33,033 bases of DNA from assembly GCF_010692395.1 (NCBI RefSeq), contig NZ_JAAHHS010000047.1:1-33033 (forward strand). The letters are read 5' to 3'. Under the pieces are notes generated by a model. The model searched no databases, was not told the DNA's origin, and saw only the letters and a list, made by a program, of their open reading frames with translations. Numbering within the stretch: the stretch's first letter is position 1; each line of letters begins with the position of its first letter. Source of the stretch: Moorena sp. SIO3H5. Its GTDB lineage: Bacteria; Cyanobacteriota; Cyanobacteriia; Cyanobacteriales; Coleofasciculaceae. The position numbers were made by a program, and so were the translations under genes. Positions 1 through 8,800 of this stretch are shown piece by piece.

Positions 1-458
1 TGTCCGCTAGTAACCGAGTAGAATTCGTTTTTCGGGTTTGCTTGAAACCTAGCCCTCATCCTCGTGCATGAATCCTTAACAGCCCAGTCCTCCTGAGGCT
101 TCTCAGACAAATTGGTAGAGTTGAACCTGTCCAGCTGGTCTTGGTCTGTGTTGCTCCAGACATTATTCTGTGATGGTTTCGACGTTTCGATCTTAGGGCT
201 AAGAGGTTTTTCCGAAACAATTTGATCCGGAAGACTAGGACATAGACCCGAAAAATGAGCATGGGCTGGTTCTGTTTTAAGACTAGCAACACCTAACAAG
301 AGTGATAGGCTGATCGGGGCTATAAAACCCAATTTTGCTAAGGCGGAAGTCGAGGCAATGGATAATAAGTAACTTAGCCCAACCGAACGCTTTGAGACGC
401 TCATGCTTGGTTGATTATTAGTATCAATAACAATAGGGATTTGATTTCTGTCTCTCAT
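1..458 (-). CDS. Partial gene, unknown exported or membrane-anchored protein (N-terminal part)
   Basis: An open frame starts with ATG at 456-458 and runs without a stop for 152 codons off the left edge, so only the N-terminus is present. The first 20 residues or so are hydrophilic, followed by a hydrophobic stretch at about residues 27-60 containing LGFIAPISLSLLLGVASL and then EPAHAH, which resembles a late signal peptide or a single membrane anchor. After it the protein is polar and rich in Ser, Pro, Asp and Gln. An alternative start is Met19, which would make a shorter and more conventional signal sequence. I do not recognise a family. It is divergent from the lipoprotein gene to its right. 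A 78-codon frame in the same region is a shadow. The call rests on the long open frame and the signal-like segment. Confidence 0.55.
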   Translation of the reverse strand, partial: MRDRNQIPIVIDTNNQPSMSVSKRSVGLSYLLSIASTSALAKLGFIAPISLSLLLGVASLKTEPAHAHFSGLCPSLPDQIVSEKPLSPKIETSKPSQNNVWSNTDQDQLDRFNSTNLSEKPQEDWAVKDSCTRMRARFQANPKNEFYSVTSG

Positions 459-970
459 GAGCACCACAATCAAGAAAATATAACTGTGCTTAGTTAACAT
501 TTATGGCCAATAAATGTTTGACCAGCCGATAAAAGCTGCTCCGGTTTTTTTTTCTAGGGCTAATCATATCATATAATTACCCTTGATAAATTTGTTCACA
601 ATCTTAGATTTAATCTGAGTTCACAAGGTTTAAAAAACATAAATATTATTGAATAATAATGGCACTTAACTTAATGTAAATATCTAATTTATACAACAAA
701 AAAAATAGGAATTATCTATTAATTTATAGTTCAAATAAACTTAATTATTCATAGAAATAATAAAAATAGTTTAAATACTTGGATCAAACCATAACATAAA
801 AAAAATAAATGACTAAAAATTTAATATAGGAAGCCTTAATCATCATAAATAAATTTGAGCAAAATAAATTTTAACCTGTTAAAATTTTATTTAATCACAA
901 TTTTATGCAACTATCGGCTATGCACAAAACCTTTATTTTTATTTTGGTAAAAAAAATAGTCAAACAAAAT
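459..970. other. AT-rich divergent intergenic region
   Basis: This stretch of about 510 bases separates two divergent genes. It is very AT-rich from about 555 onward and presumably carries both promoters. I see no coding frame, no tRNA and no clear terminator or operator in it. Two in-frame upstream starts for the lipoprotein gene (ATG at 905 and 920) lie here but are judged unlikely. Confidence 0.5.
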
Positions 971-1726
971 ATGACCCATTGTTTAAAAGGGTTATTTAGC
1001 ATCTTTATACTCTTATTATTAAGTACTGGATGCACCCAGCTTCCATTACCAGGACGGGAATTAACTAATCGATTACTTGGTCAACCTTCCGAAGCAATTT
1101 TTCAGCTTAGGGTAACCAAATCAGACCGTCCAGGGATCTACACCGTAGCAGGAACCACGAATCTTCCCGAGGAAATTCCCATCACGGTAGCAGCGATTCG
1201 CTATTTGCACCCTAATCAACAGCTCTCTTTCAACAGAGAGGCAAATTTTATCTATTCAATTCTGGCTTATGAAAATGTCGATGTAAAGAAGGGAAGATGG
1301 CACACCGACTTGGAACTCTGGCAAATTGCACCAGACGGTAAGTTTCAAGAAGTCTGGCAAATGGATCAGTCCAAACTTGGGTTATCTCTAACACCAGCAG
1401 AGGAAGTAACCTTCCTAGCTACCCTCGCCCCCAAAGAGTCCATCTGGGAAATACAAGAGCAATTAAAGAAGCAGCGAATAACCCTAGCAAGTAGCCTGAT
1501 CAACAATACATCCGATGGTCAACGGTATGTCCAGGCACGTGAAGTTTTGTCCGTTGCCTTACCCACCGGTCAGACCAAACCACCTGAACCTAGAGCTGAG
1601 GATATTAATGATGGCTGGGGCAAGCGGTATCTGCTGCTACCAGAACCACCGATTATTTATAAACTTGACAAGCCTAGTCAACGTAGAATCGATGCTCCCC
1701 TTTCAACTCCTGAGTTTTTACAATGA
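971..1726 (+). CDS. Hypothetical lipoprotein
   Basis: The protein begins with a compact lipoprotein signal: a short positive N-terminus, a hydrophobic core (FSIFILLLL) and a lipobox LSTGC ending in the presumed lipidated cysteine at about residue 21. The ATG at 971 is preferred over in-frame ATGs at 905 and 920 because it places this signal peptide directly at the N-terminus; the earlier starts would add a 22-residue lysine-rich extension. The mature part, about 230 residues, is soluble and has no domain I can name. It would be anchored to the plasma or outer membrane. Its 3' end is followed 14 bases later by a degenerate tandem repeat. It is convergent with the ferredoxin gene, and nothing ties it to the lipid synthase genes except position. 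Confidence 0.75.
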   Translation: MTHCLKGLFSIFILLLLSTGCTQLPLPGRELTNRLLGQPSEAIFQLRVTKSDRPGIYTVAGTTNLPEEIPITVAAIRYLHPNQQLSFNREANFIYSILAYENVDVKKGRWHTDLELWQIAPDGKFQEVWQMDQSKLGLSLTPAEEVTFLATLAPKESIWEIQEQLKKQRITLASSLINNTSDGQRYVQAREVLSVALPTGQTKPPEPRAEDINDGWGKRYLLLPEPPIIYKLDKPSQRRIDAPLSTPEFLQ

Positions 1727-1739
1727 TATCTGGTTTAAG

Positions 1740-1812
1740 GAGTGATGGACTGATGGACTGATGGGGTAATGGGGTGACCGAGTGATGAAGGGATGGGGTG
1801 ATCGAGTGATCA
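1740..1812. repeat. Degenerate short tandem repeat (GATGG-type)
   Basis: Imperfect 8-9 base units of the form GTGATGGA / CTGATGGG repeat across this stretch between two convergent genes. The same unit forms the cleaner array at 32740-32787 at the other end of the window, so this is a dispersed repeat family. No spacer-repeat pattern of a CRISPR is present. Confidence 0.7.
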
Positions 1813-1866
1813 CTCCATCCCTCAGTTCTTGTGCTTGGACAAAAGATATTGTGGAAAGGGAATTTT

Positions 1867-1907
1867 CCTCACCTGTTTATCCCCTCACCTGTTTATCCCC
1901 TCACCCC
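1867..1907. repeat. 16-bp tandem repeat overlapping the ferredoxin stop codon
   Basis: The unit CCTCACCTGTTTATCC occurs twice exactly (1867-1882 and 1883-1898), followed by a partial third copy CCTCACCCC to 1907. The ferredoxin TGA (complement of 1901-1903) lies in the partial third copy. Confidence 0.8.
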
Positions 1908-2188
1908 TGTAGACTACTGATACTAATATCGCCCATCACAACACATTGGCAAGCTAGACGTGCGTGAGGATTGTCTGGAGCTAAGACATCAAGCAAATCC
2001 TGCTCATCAGCTGTGATAGGTGACAGGTTTTCAATGCCTTTCACTACCTCGACTAGACAGGTTCCACAGGATGCTTCCCGACAACCAAAAAGCAGGGAAA
2101 TGGGATACTCATCGCAGATCTCAGCTAGGTTTTGGTTAGGTTCGACCTCAAGGGTATTTTGATCGTCCTCAACGTGAATACTCACCAT
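1901..2188 (-). CDS. Plant-type [2Fe-2S] ferredoxin
   Basis: This 95-residue protein has the cluster ligands of the plant/cyanobacterial ferredoxin fold: Cys36, Cys41 and Cys44 in FGCREASCGTC (C-x4-C-x2-C) and Cys80 in RLACQC, about 35 residues later. Cys82 is an extra cysteine next to the last ligand. It has no signal peptide and should be a soluble one-electron carrier. It starts 61 bases downstream of the diiron oxygenase gene on the same strand, which strongly suggests that it delivers electrons to that enzyme. The last residues (SSLQG) and the TGA lie where a 16-bp tandem repeat begins, so the natural C-terminus may have been slightly altered. The family is certain; the partner is inferred from context. 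Confidence 0.9.
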   Translation of the reverse strand: MVSIHVEDDQNTLEVEPNQNLAEICDEYPISLLFGCREASCGTCLVEVVKGIENLSPITADEQDLLDVLAPDNPHARLACQCVVMGDISISSLQG

Positions 2189-2249
2189 AGCAACAATTTG
2201 GGTCTCTCATTTATAACATTACTGGAGCAGGAGCTGACAAAAGTTTGAC

Positions 2250-3476
2250 CTAACGCTTAACGGATCTCGAGAACTGCTTAAACTCTCGAATGTTATTTGC
2301 GACAGCTTTTTCAAGTGAACCGGATGAAGCCATCAGACGCATCTCACGATTAACAGGTGACAGATAGTCTAAACCTTCAAGAAACTTGCGGATATCCGAT
2401 AGAAGACGCTGGTGATATTTAGCTGCCACATGTAAGCCTTCATGTTCCTGACAGAAACACTTCTCCATCATCAGTAGTGCGTCTTGCTTAGACATGCCAA
2501 ATAGAGGTGTTTGCAATAGCTTATACACCATAGGCATAACATTTCCACCAAAGGTACCAGGGAGTGTAGTAGATAGCCCATTAAACACATCGGTTTGTAA
2601 CCTGTAGATCGTTTGATTACCAATGTGCTTCTCCCAGAGGTTTGGCTCAGGGAAATCCTTATAAATTTCGTGGGACATTAACTGAGACGTTGCGGTATGG
2701 AAACTTTCGTCTAGTAGATGATAGCGAGAAACTGCTGTGGGAGCCGGAATAAACTCACCATTTTTCTCTAATCTCTTATATAACTGGGAAAAAGTATATT
2801 CCTTATTTTTGAGATTTAAATTGCCGATCCCACGAGCAGTATAGTACTGGCTCGCTAGAAAAGGAGAATTACTGATACTGATGGTGTACACTTGCATTGC
2901 CAAAGGAAAGCTTGTACGTCCACCCATCCCTTTGAAGGCAGCTAATGTTTTATCTAGATCCTTAGGTTTGGTTGACCTAGCACAATGAAAAACTGTTTCG
3001 CCCATTAGGGCTAACTCTGTCTTACTACCAATAGTGTTAAAGGCACGAACATGGTAACGTTCTTGATTCGTTTCAACGTCTAGGGCATGGCAGAGAACTT
3101 CGTAATCATCAAAGGGAAAGAACGCATTTGCTGTGACTTCATTGAATAAAATTGTATTCGTTTCAGTCGCAGCAATTAAATAGTAATTCAAAGCCCAATA
3201 GAGATGGTTTAGAGCTTTTTGTTGTGAGGGTGAAGCCGCTTCATAGAGGGGGCTACCGTACAGCAGTGAAAGCTCAGGTTCACCCCAGTAATAATCGCTA
3301 TTGCTGCTATAATCAAAGTTTTTATACAACTCCTCTATTTTTTCGGTGTAATCTGACTCAGTGTTACGCCGATAATTAACATCCATCAGCTTAAGATTCT
3401 TGCGACCATGGACAACCTTGTCTGATGGAGTTGAAAATTGACTTCCTTTTTCTGGTGCTTTATGGGTTTTTAGCAT
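2250..3476 (-). CDS. AurF-like non-heme diiron oxygenase
   Basis: This soluble protein of 408 residues shows the ligand pattern of the AurF family (p-aminobenzoate N-oxygenase and relatives): Glu105, then Glu139-x-x-His142 (ERYH) 34 residues later, then His253-x3-Glu257-x2-His260 (HLLDESFH). A glutamate around 226 could be the seventh ligand. Such enzymes bind two irons and use O2 and two electrons for N-oxygenation, hydroxylation or related oxidations. A further His/Glu-rich motif EHEGLH (344-349) is not explained by the AurF core. The gene lies between the PfaD-like reductase (183 bases upstream) and the ferredoxin (61 bases downstream), so the likely job is oxidation of the chain made by this synthase, fed by that ferredoxin. 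Substrate and reaction cannot be read from sequence. Alternatives are a ferritin-like desaturase or a dehydrogenating diiron enzyme. Confidence 0.75.
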   Translation of the reverse strand: MLKTHKAPEKGSQFSTPSDKVVHGRKNLKLMDVNYRRNTESDYTEKIEELYKNFDYSSNSDYYWGEPELSLLYGSPLYEAASPSQQKALNHLYWALNYYLIAATETNTILFNEVTANAFFPFDDYEVLCHALDVETNQERYHVRAFNTIGSKTELALMGETVFHCARSTKPKDLDKTLAAFKGMGGRTSFPLAMQVYTISISNSPFLASQYYTARGIGNLNLKNKEYTFSQLYKRLEKNGEFIPAPTAVSRYHLLDESFHTATSQLMSHEIYKDFPEPNLWEKHIGNQTIYRLQTDVFNGLSTTLPGTFGGNVMPMVYKLLQTPLFGMSKQDALLMMEKCFCQEHEGLHVAAKYHQRLLSDIRKFLEGLDYLSPVNREMRLMASSGSLEKAVANNIREFKQFSRSVKR

Positions 3477-3566
3477 ACTATTATCCTTAGCTAAAAATTA
3501 CGTAATCTACGTAATCTATAAGTTAGATGGTCTCCAGCACCCTGTAATAGTTTTAATAGTAAACGT

Positions 3567-3627
3567 GGTAATTGGTAATGGGTAATGGAGCAAGAGTCAT
3601 CACAATTACCAATTACCAATTACCAAT
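3567..3627. repeat. Inverted, internally tandem repeat (GGTAATT / AATTACC)
   Basis: A left arm of GGTAATT-type units (about 3567-3588) faces a right arm of AATTACC-type heptamers (3604-3627), separated by about 15 bases. The RNA could fold into a hairpin between the PfaD-like and diiron genes. It lies about 30 bases past the PfaD-like stop and has no clear U-run, so it may be an mRNA-stabilising structure or weak terminator rather than a canonical terminator. Confidence 0.65.
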
Positions 3628-3659
3628 CTTGACAATATCGACAATTAAAAATTCACAAT

Positions 3660-5354
3660 TTAGGAAAGAGGAACTGGGCGATACTGACTGTAGTAATCTG
3701 GCATTTGGAGTCCTTGAATTTTTAAACTCTGTATTCGGTGTAAAAATGCAGCCCCATTCATGATGTGGTGAGCCACATCAACCACACTGCGATTATTTGG
3801 AGCAGCGAGGTAAGACCCTTGTACCCAGTTATTAAAGCTGCCCATTGCAGGTCCGCACCAAATCTGATAATCGATTTCTCTGCCTTTTTCCCCTGACTTC
3901 GACCAACGCGATGACAATCCTAGGTACCAGCGGAAAATCAGAGCCATTTTTACCTTAGGATTATTGGCAGCTTGTTTTATTTTATCAGGATTTCGTTTGG
4001 ATATATAAGCTATTGTATCCTCCCAAATAGCTTCGATTTTTCTCTTGAAAATTTGTTTTTCGAGTTTTTCTCTTTCCTCGATAGGAATAGCTTCAATCGA
4101 GTCATAGCTTCTATATAACTCAAAGAGTTTCTGAGCCCGTAGGGGGAAGAGGGTACCTTTTTTGAGCACTTGAAGTTTTACCCCCATTTCAAACATATCT
4201 GCTGCTGGAGCCATGGTGACATCAGTCATATCAGCTTTAGCCAACACTTCCTTAGTATGTGGAGAGGTTCCAGCTTCAAGGCAAGACTGATTAATAGAGC
4301 CAGTCATAACATAAGCCGCACCCATCATAAAAGCAGCTAAGGCTGATTGTGGCGTACCAATACCACCAGCAGCTCCAACTCGAATCGGGTTTTGATAACC
4401 ATATTTTTCCTGAATTTCATCCCTCAATTCCAAGATAGAAGGTAACAGACAAACCAAAGACCGATTATCTGTATGACCACCTGAATCAGCTTCTACGGTG
4501 ATATCGTCTGCCATAGGAACTTTTTCTGCCAAAGTTGCCTGGAGTTCACTGATTAATCCCTGCTCAACAAGTTTTTTAAGGATTTGTGTTGGAGCAGGCT
4601 GGATAAATTTCGCAGCAACTTCTCTTCTGGATATTTTAGCAATAACTTTGTTTTTTATTTCGATTTGATTAGCTGTATTGAGTCCTAATCCAGCAGCTCG
4701 ATAATAAACAATGTTGGGAGTTAAATCTAGAAATGCAGACGCTTCTACAGTGTGAACACCATATTTGATAAATAGATCAACAGCATGGCGTTCAATGGCA
4801 GGTTCACTGGGACTATGAATTAAATTAAAGGCGTAGGGACCTTGGGGTAAGGCTTGTTGAATACGCTTAATAGCTGCTTCCAGGCGGGAAGGACTTAATC
4901 CCCCAGCACCAAATGAACTCAAAATTTTCTCTTTGCCGAGAGCAATGACCATTTCTTCAGATGCTATTCCACCAGCCATCGCTCCAGTAACATAGGCAGA
5001 TTTTACCCCATGAAAGGATAAAAAACTGGGATCGCCTAACTGTTGAATTTGTATTGGTGGAACTACCATCAGCAGTTCTACTTGAGAGCTCTTGCCATTT
5101 TCGGAAGGATACCAGTACCCTTCTTGGGTTACGCCAATCTGTCCTTGGGATCTAACAATATAACAGGATTTATCTAAATCTAGCAGTTTAGCCTTAATGC
5201 CTCGATCATCAAATGCTATCCCATCCAAAGACCCTTGCCAACCTTGATTTTGACCATAGAAACAATTTAAAAATCCGATTTTATTAGTTTCATTATTATT
5301 TTTGCTTATATTTTTATCTAAAACTTTCATTGGTTTATAGCTAGTTTGAGTCAT
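3660..5354 (-). CDS. pfaD: PfaD-family enoyl reductase (FMN-dependent, trans-acting)
   Basis: This 564-residue protein belongs to the PfaD family, the flavin enoyl reductases that act in trans on PUFA synthases and related secondary-lipid PKSs; the fold resembles nitronate monooxygenases. Visible marks are a glycine-rich stretch GAMAGGIASEEM at about 125, the segment EADSGGHTDNRS with His294, and the phosphate-binding loop RVGAAGGIGTP near 325 followed by GAAYVMTGSINQ. The C-terminal third is helical and ends in the family-typical region with WCGPAMGSFNNW. It would reduce the enoyl-ACP double bond, giving saturated positions. Met9 is an alternative start. It follows the small exported-protein gene by 155 bases on the same strand. 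Family assignment is strong; the chain it reduces is inferred from its synthase neighbours. Confidence 0.93.
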   Translation of the reverse strand: MTQTSYKPMKVLDKNISKNNNETNKIGFLNCFYGQNQGWQGSLDGIAFDDRGIKAKLLDLDKSCYIVRSQGQIGVTQEGYWYPSENGKSSQVELLMVVPPIQIQQLGDPSFLSFHGVKSAYVTGAMAGGIASEEMVIALGKEKILSSFGAGGLSPSRLEAAIKRIQQALPQGPYAFNLIHSPSEPAIERHAVDLFIKYGVHTVEASAFLDLTPNIVYYRAAGLGLNTANQIEIKNKVIAKISRREVAAKFIQPAPTQILKKLVEQGLISELQATLAEKVPMADDITVEADSGGHTDNRSLVCLLPSILELRDEIQEKYGYQNPIRVGAAGGIGTPQSALAAFMMGAAYVMTGSINQSCLEAGTSPHTKEVLAKADMTDVTMAPAADMFEMGVKLQVLKKGTLFPLRAQKLFELYRSYDSIEAIPIEEREKLEKQIFKRKIEAIWEDTIAYISKRNPDKIKQAANNPKVKMALIFRWYLGLSSRWSKSGEKGREIDYQIWCGPAMGSFNNWVQGSYLAAPNNRSVVDVAHHIMNGAAFLHRIQSLKIQGLQMPDYYSQYRPVPLS

Positions 5355-5460
5355 TAGAATACAGCTAATTATTGTTAATTAATTATTACAGTTATATTAT
5401 AGTTACGGTGGTTTGCATAACTATCAGGTATACAGGATTGTTTTCCGACTTCCCACTTCC

Positions 5461-5509
5461 CTGCTCCCTGCTCCCTGCTCCCTGCTCCCTGCTCCCTGCT
5501 CCCTGCTCC
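5461..5509. repeat. Heptamer array (CTGCTCC) x7
   Basis: Seven exact copies of CTGCTCC, followed by CCTAAAAA. This is an STRR-like array, a class known in filamentous cyanobacteria. The stop codon of the neighbouring minus-strand gene (complement of 5510-5512) is formed at its edge. The same unit with the same copy number recurs at 12892-12940. Confidence 0.9.
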
Positions 5510-5812
5510 CTAAAAACCTAATGTACTGTACTGACCCTGACGAAGGGTTTTCCTGAGACGCACGTTAGTGCCGGTGTAACCTGTAAAGTTAACTGAGTCC
5601 ACAGCTTGATTGGTAACTGCAATCTGTTCTGCCAATTCTGGCGAGAAACCCGCTCCCCGCATTAAGGTGCGAGTAAATTCGTAATGAAAGGTACTGTGTC
5701 CTCTGAGTCCGTTGCGGTAGAACTCGTTGAAGGCATTTGTAGGTAACACCCAGCATAGAATTAGGACGATGGTAGATACCCAAGTCAATACAAATAGTGT
5801 TTTACGCTTCAT
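5510..5812 (-). CDS. Small exported protein, unknown function, possibly 3'-truncated
   Basis: From ATG at 5812 this is a 100-residue protein with a clean signal peptide (KRK, then LFVLTWVSTIVLILCW, cleavage probably after NAF or nearby). A GTG at 5827 would add five residues and leave only a 2-base gap to the synthase stop. The mature part has a segment with GHSTFHYEFTRTL and then GFSPELAEQIAVTNQAVDS, the kind of His-rich helix that opens larger zinc-dependent or HD-like exported proteins, but I cannot name the family. The TAG is created at the junction with the heptamer array, and the residues before it look unstructured, so the gene may be the stump of a longer one. Its tight link to the synthase suggests co-transcription. 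Confidence 0.6.
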   Translation of the reverse strand: MKRKTLFVLTWVSTIVLILCWVLPTNAFNEFYRNGLRGHSTFHYEFTRTLMRGAGFSPELAEQIAVTNQAVDSVNFTGYTGTNVRLRKTLRQGQYSTLGF

Positions 5813-5829
5813 TTTTTGTTGATACACAA

Positions 5830-8800
5830 TTATGATTCAGAATCAAGCAACTGCTTTGAAAACGTTACTTGGTGCTGAATAATGTCACCAATTTGCTTCA
5901 AGGATTCTTCTTGATTCCTTAAAAAAGCAGCATGGTTTTTGGTGATGTGAGATGTATTATAACTCAGGTTTTTATACTGATTTTTGTGCAATTCACTTAG
6001 GTCTAATTCCAGAAATAATTTATTACTTTTTTCGGGTAAATTTAGACTGTATTTATTATCCAGCGGCATTTTAATAGGCTGGACATAGTCTAGTTTGTCT
6101 GTGCTTGCAAGGCTGTAGTTGAAAGCACACTTATCACTATTTTCATGGTTTATAACAGTACTTTGAAAGTTTGATGAAGTTATGGATTCAGATGGTTCAA
6201 AATTGGGCAAAGTTTGTGGCTGTTCCCAAGTCTTATGAATTAAGACATTTGACGATAAAGTTTCAGCAATTTCCTGGTTAGTTTTGCTCAAAATGCTGGA
6301 CTTAATCCGGCTCCCACCCAAGGTTATGGTTTTAACCATTGAGCGCCGCTTACCAGCATTTTCTGCTTCCTGAGTATACAGTGGTGACAAATCTACAGAG
6401 ACTTGATGACTAACTAGCTTGGCCAAGGCTTTGACAATAGAGGTATGGTCGTTTGAACCTCTTTTATTGAGGGAAACTGTGACATGTTCCTTATCCTTAA
6501 GGTTTTCACGAATCCATCTAGAACAAGTACTCCCAGCGCCTATCTCCACAAAGATCTTGGCTCCATTATCGTAGACTTGGTTAATTAGCCGAGTAAAATC
6601 GAGGGGCTGACAAAGACCCTTGGCGATAGCGTGACCAATGGCATGGCTCTCAAGGGTAATGGGTTTGTAGTCGGCTGCGGAATAAAAAATAGTCTCTGGT
6701 TGGTTGCCGATAGGTAAACTGGTGAGTCTGGCAAGTTCATGGTATTCAGAAGCCATGGCGTCACAATGAAGTACATCATCGGCAGGAGCACGGAAGGCAT
6801 CGCATTTGAGAGTGTCAATCAGCTTCCGACAAGCTTGAGGATCACCAGCAATTACCACTTCTTTCGGCGTATTGATATGAGTAAGATAGACGCGATTCTC
6901 ATGTTTGAGATATTCCACAACTTGGGCTACCGGAGTGATCAGAACATAGGTACTCCAAATTTTTTTGTGCTGATCATCGTTGCCTTGGGGTAATCCCCAA
7001 TACTCGCGAACTGCGTTTTTAGGACCAGATAGTCTTTTGCGAAATATCTCAGAGGAGCTTAAGCCATCGATCGCCTCTTCATAGTTAGTCCAGACGGACT
7101 GACCAATCATCATACTAAGTTCCCCTAGGCTGTACCCAAAGGTAGATTGAGGCTGAACTTTGAAATAATCCCTCATGATTATGGTCAAAATTCTAACAAA
7201 GCAAATTCCCGATGTGAGCATGCTATGGGAATCATCTAACAGTCGCTGTTCAAGGACTTCCAGTTGCTTTCTGGATAAGGCATTTAAGCTCCTTGGATAA
7301 AAAAGTTTTTCCCTGAGGAGCAAAGCGAGATTGGTGATATGTTGATCTGCTTCGTCGTAGACTTTGGGAAACAGTCGAAAAATATTCTGACCTAGTCCGA
7401 TATAGGAATTGAAAGCACCGGGATAAACAAATGCAACGGTACCTCGTTTAGCCAGTGGTTGAGCTGTAAAATAGCTTCCCACAGGCGTTTGCCAGTCTTT
7501 ACCTGTATCAAAAGCCTTGGGAATCCCCTTAATTGCACGCTGGATCTCTCGTTTTAATTCATCGTTGTTGTGTCCGAGAATTGCTAGGGTATAAGTGGCC
7601 TGAGAACGTTTTTGAAACGTGGTAAAGGTTTGGCGAGCAGCAGTAGATAGAGAAACACAATTTTCGATAGTTTGTTCTAAATTATGCAGCTGCTCGAATA
7701 ACTCCGATTGACCATCAGCAGCAATGGGAAACAGATAAAATGGTGTTTGCTCCAAATAGCTGCTCTTGCGATCGCACTCACTCTGTTCCTCTGACAAAAC
7801 TATATGGGCATAAGTCCCCTCCAGTCCCATACCGTTAATTGCTGCTACTCGTTTGGTGCTCTCTGGTGGTAAAAGCCAAGGTCTTGATGCACTTGCCACA
7901 TAAAATGGACTACCTTGCCAAACCTCGGGCATTTTAGGAGCAGTCCATTGAGGTGTTCCTGGAATATATCGGTGATAGACACAGAGTGCAGTTTTGATTA
8001 AGCTAGCAATTCCTGAAGCAACATAGGTATGACCAATATTTGCCTTGACACTACCTATCGCACAGCTTAAATCAGGCTTGGGAGTTTGATACGCTTGGGT
8101 TAATCCGCGAATCTCGGCCTCATCCTCCTGAGCGACTCCACTACCAAATACTTCTAAATAGCCAATATCCCCAGGTGTAATGTCTGCTTCAGTATGAGCC
8201 TGTTGACAGGCTTGTATAACAGTTTCAGCCAGAGGGGGTTGCGGGAAAGTATTGACCTGGTCTGATGTGCTACGGCGTTGTACCAAACTGATGGCATCAA
8301 TCACTGCATAAATACGGTCTTGGTCTTGCTTGGCTGTATCAAGACGCTTTAAAACCACAGCGCCAGCCCCTTCACCAACCATCCAGCCATTAGTGTTTTG
8401 GTCGTAACTTAGGGTATTGACTCCTGTGTTGACCTTAGCCAATTGGTTTCGCAACAAAACATTTTCCGCGCCCCCAGCTAGGTCAACAGCACCCACAACT
8501 ACCGCATCTACCTCCCCAGCCGCGAGTAATAGTTGTGCTGTTTCTAGAGCTTTGAAGGTGGAATTTTCCCCAACACCGAGGGTGAAGGAAGGCCCGTTGA
8601 AATCCCACAGAGCAGAAATACGACTGGCTGTGATCGCACCCAGGTAACCTAGATAGTCACTGCTTTTTGCCTGCTCGTGCATGCTATCTTTAACAATGCC
8701 TTCTAGGGTATCGATAGCTTCGGAAACTAAGGATTCATTCGTGTCAACAAAACTTTTTTTGAGTTGCCAAGACAAATGCCATCGCTCCTGAAGCTGGTGA

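Noticed and set aside
5461..5509. CRISPR array
   Set aside because: This and the other arrays have 7-8 bp units directly joined without spacers and no cas genes are present.
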